A DNA stretch of 64,000 nucleotides from G963666705 sp963666705 (GTDB lineage: Bacteria > Pseudomonadota > Alphaproteobacteria > CADEGL01), in NCBI GenBank assembly GCA_963666705.2, contig CAXXKO010000001.1, positions 434,001 through 498,000 of the forward strand. The letters are read 5' to 3'. This document shows, one piece after another, positions 1 through 8,600 of the stretch; positions within the stretch are counted from its first letter, which is position 1, and each line of letters starts with the position of its first letter. The notes beneath the pieces are model-generated. The model was not told where the DNA came from, made no database searches, and was given only the letters and a program-made list of their open reading frames with translations. The position numbers were made by a program, and so were the translations under genes.

Positions 1-1
1 C

Positions 2-1057
2 CCCCACATCGTGAAGAAGCTCATGGAGGGCCGGCCCGAGGACATCCGCGAATGCGTCGGCTCCACCTGGTGCATCGACCGCCTGTTCCGCGGCGGCGAG
101 GCCTTGTGTATCCAGAACGCGGCGACGGGGCGGGAGGCCACCATGCCCCACGCGATTCCGCGCTCACCGGGTGCGGCGCGGGAGGTGGTGGTGATCGGCG
201 CCGGGCCGGGCGGGCTCGAGGCCGCGCGCGTCTCGGCCGAGCGTGGGCTCGAGGTCGTGTTGTTCGAGAAGGCAGACAAGGTGGGCGGCCAGATCAACAC
301 CGCCGCCAAGGGCCCCAAGCGCGAATCCCTGGCCGGCATCGCACGCTGGCTCGAAGGCCAGGTGAGGAAGCTCGGCGTCGACCTGCGCCTCGACACCGAG
401 GCCACGGCCGCGATGGTGGCGGCGGAGACTCCGGACGTGGTGGTGGTCGCCACCGGCGGCGATCCCGACGTGGGACCGTTCGCGGGCGCCGAGCTGGCCG
501 TCACCACCTGGGACATCCTCGACGGCCGGGTCGAGCCGGGCGAGACCGTGCTGGTCTACGACGACGATGGGCGCCAGCCGGCCCCGGGCGTGGCGGAATT
601 CCTCGCCACGCGCGGCGCCAAGGTGGAGCTGGCCACGCCCGACCCGCACACGAGCCACGACACGGGCGCCATGAACATCGGTGCCCAGATGCATGGGCTC
701 TACGAGAACGGCGTGGTGCTCACCTCCGACATGCGCCTGGTCCAGGTCTATCGCGAGGGCAACAAGCTGGTCGCCGTCCTGCGCAACACCTTCACCCGCG
801 CCGAGGAGGAGCGCCTGGTGGACCAGGTGGTGGCCGAGCACGGCACCATCCCGCGCGACGCCATCTTCAAGGCGCTCGCCCCGAATTCGTCCAACCTGGG
901 CGAGCTCGACTTGGCCGGCATGGCCGCGGGCGCGCCACAAGCGATCGAAAACAACCCCGATGGCGCGTTCGAGCTCTACCGCGTGGGCGACGCGGTCACC
1001 AGCCGCAACATCCACGCCGCCATCTACGACTCCTTGCGCATCTACAAGGGACTGTAG
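2..1057 (+). CDS. Old Yellow Enzyme-family NADH:flavin oxidoreductase / dimethylamine dehydrogenase-like, C-terminal part
   Basis: The reading frame is open from base 2, so the N-terminal FMN barrel lies outside the window. What remains is the iron-sulphur linker and the pyridine-nucleotide-binding half. The Rossmann motif VVVIGAGPGGLEAARV is followed by LFEKADKVGGQIN, and a second nucleotide-binding stretch contains VVVVATGG. These match the trimethylamine/dimethylamine dehydrogenase and N-methylproline demethylase branch, whose members oxidatively demethylate small amines or reduce enones in the cytoplasm. The linker reads C-V-G-S-T-W-C followed 12 residues later by C: in trimethylamine dehydrogenase four Cys bind a 4Fe-4S cluster, and here the second is Ser. 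It could be a demethylase subfamily with three Cys; the substrate cannot be deduced. Family confidence is high. Confidence 0.85.
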   Translation, partial: PHIVKKLMEGRPEDIRECVGSTWCIDRLFRGGEALCIQNAATGREATMPHAIPRSPGAAREVVVIGAGPGGLEAARVSAERGLEVVLFEKADKVGGQINTAAKGPKRESLAGIARWLEGQVRKLGVDLRLDTEATAAMVAAETPDVVVVATGGDPDVGPFAGAELAVTTWDILDGRVEPGETVLVYDDDGRQPAPGVAEFLATRGAKVELATPDPHTSHDTGAMNIGAQMHGLYENGVVLTSDMRLVQVYREGNKLVAVLRNTFTRAEEERLVDQVVAEHGTIPRDAIFKALAPNSSNLGELDLAGMAAGAPQAIENNPDGAFELYRVGDAVTSRNIHAAIYDSLRIYKGL

Positions 1058-1092
1058 CACCGATCGGCCAGCCGATCCTGCCCACGGAAGTT

Positions 1093-1362
1093 CTAGTACC
1101 CACTTTCATAATTCCGTGTGCCATACGATCGCTTTTCCCGTCTCCTCGGTAGGAGGGGGCGCGCCGGCGATGCCGGGGCATCGTCAAGCATCCCCGACAC
1201 CCCGAGGGGGCGGGAAAAGCGACCGGTCGGGCGGCGCCCCGAGGCCCCCGGACGTCGTCGCGCGACGCTTGTGATGCCCCGGCATCGCGGCGCGCCACCC
1301 TCCTAGCCGGGAACCTCGGGGCGCCGTCGTATGGCACACGGAATTATGAAAGTGGGTACTAG
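1093..1362. mobile_element. MITE-like 270-bp element with 36-bp perfect terminal inverted repeats
   Basis: Positions 1093-1128 and 1327-1362 are perfect inverted repeats beginning CTAGTACCCACTTTCATAAT. The similarity continues inward: a block around 1148-1193 (AGGAGGGGGCGCGCC, then GATGCCGGGGCATC) has an inverted partner around 1270-1310, so most of the element could fold into one long hairpin. It has no coding capacity. The outer CTAG may be part of the repeat or a 4-bp target duplication; it is palindromic, so the two cannot be separated. The element lies between the stop of the flavoprotein and the stop codon of the convergent DsbA-like gene, four bases from the latter, and probably serves both as a terminator. 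No transposase with this terminus is present in the window. Confidence 0.8.
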
Positions 1363-1365
1363 GGA

Positions 1366-2133
1366 TTAGCCCTCGCCGTTTCGCGCCTTGGCTATCATGT
1401 CCTCGAGATCGTCCAGTCCAACGGCGCCCGGGACCACCTCGTCACCGATGATGAAGGCCGGGGTGCCGTCGATATCGAGCGCGCGGGCCAGGATGTAGTT
1501 CTGGCGGATCTCTTCTTCGACCTCGGGCGCTTCCATGTCCACGCGCAGCCGCTCGGTATCGAGGCCGATCGCCTCGGCGATGGCCATCACGATCGGTTCC
1601 GTCACACTTGTCTTCGAGCCCATGAGCGCCACGTGGAAATCGCGATAGAGCGCCTCGCCCTGGAGCCGGGCGGCGAGGGCCGCGCGGGCGGCGAAGACCG
1701 AATCGGCGCCGAGGATGGGGAGCTCCTTGAACACGAGGCGCACCTGGCCGTCTTCGGCCACGGCCGACAGCAAGGGCTCGACGACCCGCTTGCAATAGGG
1801 GCAGCGGTAATCGAAGAACTCGATCACCGTAACGTCGCCCTCGGGGTTGCCGGCGATGGGTGAGCCCGGGCTGTCGTAGAGCGCCGGTCGGAATTCCGCG
1901 AGGGAGGCCTGCTGGCGCTCGAGCTCGGCAACGCGCTCGGCGTCCTGCATGCGCTGGATAGCTTCGAGGATCACCTCCGGGTGCTCGAGCAGGTAGTCGC
2001 GGACGATGCGCTCGACCGCCTCTTCCTGGGTCGGGCTCAAGGGCGGCTCCTCCGCCGCGCTGGCCATGGTGGCGAGGGCGGCGATGCCGGCCACGACCAG
2101 GGCCGTTCGTCCCAATGCCTTGATGCGCGTCAC
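1366..2133 (-). CDS. DsbA-family thiol-disulfide oxidoreductase, exported
   Basis: Periplasmic thioredoxin-fold protein. After a signal peptide (KALGRTALVVAGIAALATMASA) comes a helical segment of about 70 residues, then the thioredoxin domain with active site C-P-Y-C (IEFFDYRCPYCKRV) and the cis-proline loop DGTPAFIIGD. This fits the Com1/ScsC-like DsbA group (DSBA oxidoreductase, about 250 residues), which oxidises or isomerises disulfides in exported proteins. I place the start at the GTG at 2133 because GGAG lies 8 bases upstream and it gives a clean signal peptide; an upstream GTG at 2175 would add 14 charged residues. The stop codon lies directly beside the MITE, which may have replaced the native 3' flank. 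The redox partner is unknown. Confidence 0.88.
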   Translation of the reverse strand: MTRIKALGRTALVVAGIAALATMASAAEEPPLSPTQEEAVERIVRDYLLEHPEVILEAIQRMQDAERVAELERQQASLAEFRPALYDSPGSPIAGNPEGDVTVIEFFDYRCPYCKRVVEPLLSAVAEDGQVRLVFKELPILGADSVFAARAALAARLQGEALYRDFHVALMGSKTSVTEPIVMAIAEAIGLDTERLRVDMEAPEVEEEIRQNYILARALDIDGTPAFIIGDEVVPGAVGLDDLEDMIAKARNGEG

Positions 2134-2569
2134 GGTTTCACTCCGTAGACTGGATTTCACGCAATCATGTCGCACATGCGCGCACCCGGAACAAGGCCCC
2201 GGCTCCCGACCTCAAGCAATCGTTATGGTCGGGCTAGACGGGACAACTCACGAAGGTAGTGGGCGAATGCCGAGGGTTGGATGGGCGCGGTCCTATAATT
2301 GGGAACATGACCGCGGGCGGCCCGCACCTTGTTTTGCGAACGAATACATGTGACGCTCACGCTACCGGAAGGGTTCCGCAAAGAGAAACCCGGTATAATC
2401 CAAGGTGCGCTGTCGGACTTGCCGGCCGTCTCGTTGACGGTTGGGGGAGAGATCGAACTGGTGGGGATTGGCCAACGGGGAGCGATAACAATTCGTGCAA
2501 TGCTTTAAGACCCGCGCGCGGAATGCGGGCCGGGCGTTGACGCGGGCCCCAAAAGACAGGATGTCGGCT

Positions 2570-2596
2570 GTTCGATCGTCTTAGCACCGATCGAAC
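2570..2596. other. Inverted repeat, 9-bp arms with 9-base loop
   Basis: GTTCGATCG (2570-2578) and CGATCGAAC (2588-2596) are perfect inverted repeats about 70 bases before the RTX start codon. It could be an operator or a leader hairpin; which one cannot be told from sequence. Confidence 0.5.
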
Positions 2597-2621
2597 CCCC
2601 CATTTGTGCGAGCAACCACAC

Positions 2622-2643
2622 GATGAGCCGGAACCGGCTCATC
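2622..2643. promoter_or_regulatory. Near-perfect palindrome 20 bases upstream of the RTX start
   Basis: GATGAGCCGG and CCGGCTCATC are separated by two bases. As RNA this is a tight hairpin ending 19 bases before the ATG at 2663, immediately upstream of the ribosome-binding region (GAGGGTGG); as DNA it is an operator-like dyad. Either could tune expression of the very large gene downstream. Confidence 0.5.
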
Positions 2644-2662
2644 CGCACGAGGGTGGTGACCG

Positions 2663-5600
2663 ATGGCGAAGAAGCGGCACAAGATCAAGGGTACCAAGGG
2701 CGACGACGATCTCGTCGGCACGCCGGGCGCGGACGACGCCAACGGCATGGCCGGTGACGACACGATCGCGGGCGGCGACGGCGACGACAGGCTCAAGGGC
2801 GGCAAGGGTGCGGACACGCTGTTCGGCAGCGACGGCGACGACCGCCTCGACGGCGGCAAGGACGACGACACCCTATATGGCGGTGATGGCGATGACCGCC
2901 TCAAAGGCGGGCATGGCGACGACCTGATCGAGGGCGGCCTCGGTAACGACCGCCTGTGGGGCAACGGCGGCAACGATATCCTCGACGGCGGCGACGGCGC
3001 GGACGAGCTGCGCGGCGGCGCGGGCGACGACCTCGCGTTCGGCGGGCAAGGCGCCGACACGATCCTGGGCGGCGACGGCGACGACATAATCCATGGCGAC
3101 TTCGGCTTCGGATCGGGCTCGGGAAGCGGCTCCGGCAAGGGCAGCGCCTCGGGCTCGGGCTCCGGCTCGGGCGGCGCGATGTCGTTCGACGACTACCTCG
3201 ATGGCGGTGCCGGCAACGACCTCGTGTTCGGCCAGCAGGGGGACGACACCGGCGTCTATAACCTGCAGGAGAACCTGGGCGCCTTCGATGCCTACGACGG
3301 CGGGCTCGGCACCGACCACGTGATATTGGAGCTGACCTGGGGCGAGGCGGCGGACGCGGGCGTGCAGGCGGACTTGGCGGCGTTCGCGGCGTTCCTCGCA
3401 GTGAGCTCAGACCCATCGACGGATTCGGGCGCGACCTATACCTGGACCGCTTACGCCAACCTCGATTTGACGGACTGGGAGTCCTTCGAGGTCGTGCTGA
3501 TCAATAGCGCGCCCGTGGCGAACGACGACGTGGCGGCGGCTGTGGAGAACGGCCCGGTTGTGTCGATCGACGTGCTGGCGAACGACACGGACGTGGATCA
3601 TTTGGACGCGCTTACGGTGGTCTCGGCGACGGCCGCCTCGGGGGCGAGCATCGCGCTCACGGGCCTGGCGGGGGATCCGATTCAATACGACCCGGATTCG
3701 ACCTTCGCGTTCGAGTCCCTGGCCATGGACGAGACGACGACGGACACGATCACCTACGTGATCTCGGATCTCGCGGGCGCCACGGCGACGGCAACGGTCG
3801 AGGTGACTGTCACGGGCACCAACGACACGCCCGAAGCGGCGGCGGTGGCGCTGGGGGCCATGGAAGACGGTGCGGCCGTCGATGGCGCCTTCGCCGGCGA
3901 CGACGTGGACAGCGACGACGACGTAACGACCCTCGCCTACACCATCCTCAACCAGCCCGCCGAGGGCTCGGTGATCGACAACGGCGACGGCACCTTCACA
4001 TTCTCCCCCGAGGACGATTTCCAGAACCTGGCACTGGGCGAGAGCCGCGAGGTGAGCTTCGATTATACCGCCACCGACAGCCACGACGCGGTCAGCGATC
4101 CGGCGACGGTGACCGTCTCCGTGGACGGCGTGAACGATACGCCGGAAGTGACGGCCGTGGTGCTGGCGGCCACGGAAGACGGCCCGGCCGTCGACGGCGC
4201 CTTCGTGGGCGACGACGTGGACAGCGACGACGATGGGGCGACGCTCGTCTACACGGTCCTCGCGCCACCCGCCGAGGGCTCGGTGACCAACAACGGCGAC
4301 GGCACATTCGCCTTCTCGCCGGGAGACGACTTCCAGGATCTGGCCGTGGGCGAGAGCCGCGAGGTGAGCTTCGCCTACACCGCAACCGACAGCCACGGCG
4401 CGGTCAGCGATCCGGCGACAGTGACCGTCACGGTCGGCGGCGTGAACGACGCGCCCGAGGCGGCGGCGGTGGCCCTTGCGGCCACGGAAGACGGCCCGGC
4501 GGTCGAAGGCGCCTTCGCCGGCGAATACGTGGACAGCGACGACGACTCGACGACGCTCGCTTATGCGATCCTCGACCAGCCCGCCGAGGGCTCGGTGATC
4601 GACAATGGTGACGGCACCTTCACATTCTCGCCAGGGGACGGTTTCCAGGATCTGGCCGTGAGCGAGAGCCGGGACGTGAGCTTCAGCTACACGGCGACCG
4701 ACAGCCACGGGGTGACGAGCGACCCGGCGACAGTCACCGTCACCGTGGGCGGCGCCAACGACGCGCCCGTGGCGGGCGCGGACAAGCTCGTCATCTTGCC
4801 CGCGGGCGCCGCGGACATCGCCCTCGGTATCGATGCCCCCACCGACGTGGATGGCGATGCGCTCACGGTCACGATTCTGAGTGCGCCGGACAATGGCGAC
4901 TTGCGGCTGGGGGCTGGTGTCGTCAACGCGGGTGATGTGTTGACGCCGGCCGAACTGGCGGGGCTCGCCTTCTCGGCCGATGCGGGTGCCGCCGGCCAGA
5001 CCGCGAGCTTCACCTACCTGGTCTCGGACGGCGACCTCACGGATACGGGCGCCGTCACCATCCAGGTCATCGACGACTCCGCCGCCGCCACGCTGGAGGG
5101 CGGCGAGGGGGGAGACCTGATCGTCGGCGGATCGGGCGACGACACTGTGGTCTGGAACCCGGGCGGCGGCGACGATTCGATCGATGGCGGCGCCGGCAAC
5201 GACGAGCTGATCGTCAACCTGCCGCCGGGCGCCACGAACACCCTCGACATCGCAGCCGACGGCTCGACCGTCATCATCACCGGCGGCGGTGGCGAGGTGT
5301 TTACATTGACGCTCACCGGCATCGAGGAGCTCACCATCGATACCGGCGATGGCGGGAGCACCATCGATATCGGCGCGCTGGCCGGCACCGACATCGCCGA
5401 TGAGACCGTCACCATCCTGGGCGGCATCGGAGACGACCTGATCGCTGCCGGCGGGGCCGACAAGCGCATCGTCGCGTTCACCTTCGGCGGCGCGGACGAC
5501 GTGACCACGGGCAGCGGCAACGACCGCCTCGAGGGCGGGGTCGACGACGACACTTTGAGCGCGGGCGAAGGCGACGACGAGCTGGTCGGCGGCCAGGGCG

Positions 5601-8600
5601 ACGACGAGCTGGATGGTGGCGGCGGCGTGGACGCGGCCTTCTACCAGGGCTCGGTGCTGGGCTACGACATTTCGGCGGTGGGCGGCGTCACCACGGTGAC
5701 CGACTTGGATCCCGCCACCGAAGGCGACGACGGCACGGACACGGTGACCGGCGTCGAGCGGCTGGTCTTCACGGACCTGACCGTCTTCCTCGACGGCACC
5801 GACAATGCACCACTTGCCGTCGGTGACGATCTGGCGACGAACGAGGATGTGCCGCTCAACTTCGCCCTCGCTGACCTGCTGGCCAACGACCGCGAGTTCG
5901 ATGGCCAGAACCTCACCCTCGATTCGGTCGATACGAGCGCCCTCGTGGGCACCCTGACCGACAACGGCGACGGCACCTTCACCTACGCTCCCGATGCCGA
6001 GTTCGGCGGCACGGACGCCTTCACCTATACGGTCGCGGACGAGAGCGGCCTCACCGATACGGCGACCGTCACGATCGAGGTCGCCGCCATCAACGACGCG
6101 CCGACCCTGGCGACGCCCATCGCGGACGAGTCGGCGACCGATTCCGATCCGTTCACCTACGACGTGTCCGGTTCGTTCGCCGACGTGGATATTCCGCACG
6201 GCGACAGCCTGAGCTTCTCGGCCACCCTCGGCGACGGCTCGTCGCTGCCGGCCTGGCTCGCCATCGATGCCGGCACCGGCATTCTGTCGGGGACCCCGGG
6301 TGCAAGCGACGTCGGCGCCATCGACGTGAAGGTGACGGCCACGGACGAGGCCAGCGCCAGCGTCACGGACAGCTTCACCCTGACCGTGAGCGACGTGAAT
6401 CACGATCCCGTGGTGGGCGCGGACAAGATCGTCAAGCTGCCGCCCAATTATAGTGATGTGGCGCTCGGCATCGAGGCGCCCACGGACTCGGATGCCGGCG
6501 ACGTGCTCAGCCTCGAGATCACCGCCTTGCCAGGCAACGGGACGATCCGCCTGGCCGACGGCACGGCCGTCTCATCGGTCGGGGCCCTGGCGCTGGCCGA
6601 GCTTGGCGGCCTCACCTTCACACCCGATCCCGGCGCCAAAGGCGATACCGCCTCCCTCGTCTATGAGGTGACCGACGGCGCGGGCGGCAGCGCCGTCGGC
6701 ACGGTCGCAATCAGCCTCAGCGTCTTTCCCGAGCAGACCTCCATCCAGGACCTCGTGGGCGATACGGGCGACGACATCCTGATCGGTTGGGACGGGGACG
6801 ATGGGCTGGCCGGCAATGGGGGCGACGACACACTGCGGGGCGGGCTCGGGGATGACTTCATCGACGGCGGCGACGGGGACGACGACATCGACGGCGAAGG
6901 GGGTGACGACACCGTCCTCGCCAGCCTCGGAGACGACAGCATCGAAGGCGGCGATGGCCAGGACGCGGTCGATTACGGCGTGGTCGAGGAGGCCTGGATC
7001 AACATCGGCTCGACGAGCGCGACGGTCGGCTTGCTCGAACTGAACGCGCGCGAGGCCAAGGGCAAGATCGGCGGCTCGGTCGTATTCACCGATTCGCTCA
7101 GCGGCATCGAGGACGTGGTCGGCACCGCGGGCGCCGATCATATCGCGGGCAGCAACGACGCCAACCGCATCGATGGCGGCGATGGCGACGACACCATCGA
7201 CGCGCGCGGCGGCGACGACACCTTGGTCGGCAGCCAGGGCGACGACGAGATGATCGGCGGCTCGGGTCGGGATACGGTTGATTACAGCGCCTTCGACCAG
7301 GCCTTCGTCAACATCGGGGACTCGGACCAAACGGTCGCCATTTTTGACCTGGACGCCGGGGGTGCCCGGGCCAAGATCGGTGGCACGACCGAGCTTAACG
7401 ACACCCTCCAGGGCATCGAGAACGTCATCGGCACGGCGGGCGGGGACTTCATCGCCGGCAGCGACGAGGCCAACGCGATCGACGGCGGCGACGGCGACGA
7501 CGTAATCGACGCCCTGGGCGGTGACGACACGCTGATCGGCGGCCTGGGCGACGACGACCTAGCCGGCGGTGACGGCTCCGACACCATCGACTACAGCGCC
7601 TTCGATCGGGCCTTCGTCAACATCGGGACGTCCGGCAGGACCGTCGGCGGCTCCTTCCTGGGTGCCGAGAAGGCCAAAGGCGAAGTGGGCGGCTCGGTCG
7701 TGCTCACCGACACGCTGGATGGCTTCGAGAACGTCATCGGCACGGCGGGCGACGACCTGATCGCGGGCAGCGACGGCGCCAACGTGATCGACGGTGGCGA
7801 CGGCGACGACGCGATCGATGCCCTCGACGGCGACGATACGGTGATCGGCAACCTCGGCGACGACGAGCTCGAAGGCGGCGACGGCGCCGACACGGTCGAC
7901 TACAGCGCTTTCGAGCGAGCCTTCGTCAACATCGGGACATCCGACCGGACCGTGGGCGGCTTCAGCCTGGATGCGGAGAGCGCCCAGGGCAAGCTCGGCG
8001 GCGTCTTCGCATTCACCGATGCGCTCCAGAATTTCGAGAGCGTCATCGGCAGTGCGGGCGACGACCGGATCGCGGGCGGCAACGGCGCCAATGTGATCGA
8101 CGGTGGCGACGGCGACGACGTGATCGATGCGCTGGGCGGCGACGATACGCTGATCGGCGGCGGCGGCGACGACACCCTGATCGCGGGCTCGGGCGACGAC
8201 ACGCTGATCGCCGGCGACGGCGACGACCGGCTCGAAGGAGGCGCCGGCCGCGACACGGTGGACTATGGCGACTACGCCTTCGCCTCCATCAATATCGGCT
8301 CGTCCCCGGCTACCGTCGGCGGAACGGCCCTCGATAGCTTCGAGTCGCACGGTAAGGCCGGCGGAGGCACGGAGGAGGTCGTCGACCGGCTGATCGGCAT
8401 CGAGGACGTGGTGGGCTCGGTCGGTGGCGACCTGATCGCGGGCAGCTCACTGGATAACCTGCTCGACGGCGCCGGCGGCAACGACATCATCGACGGCCGC
8501 GAAGGCGACGATACGCTGATCGGCAATGCCGGCAACGACACGCTCGTGGGAAGCCTGGGCGACGACATCATGAGCGGCGGTACGGGCCGCGACGCGGTCG

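Larger units (their letters stand above)
2134..2662. other. Intergenic region upstream of the RTX gene
   Basis: This divergent region of about 530 bases lies between the DsbA-like gene and the giant RTX gene. I see no convincing coding sequence. Two stem-loops sit close to the RTX start and are listed separately. A TTGACG at 2536 could be a -35 box, but no good -10 box is placed to match it. Confidence 0.5.

Noticed and set aside
3407..6403. 998-codon open frame on the minus strand within the RTX gene
   Set aside because: Shadow of the GC-rich repetitive RTX coding sequence; the product is low-complexity and repeats in step with the RTX units.
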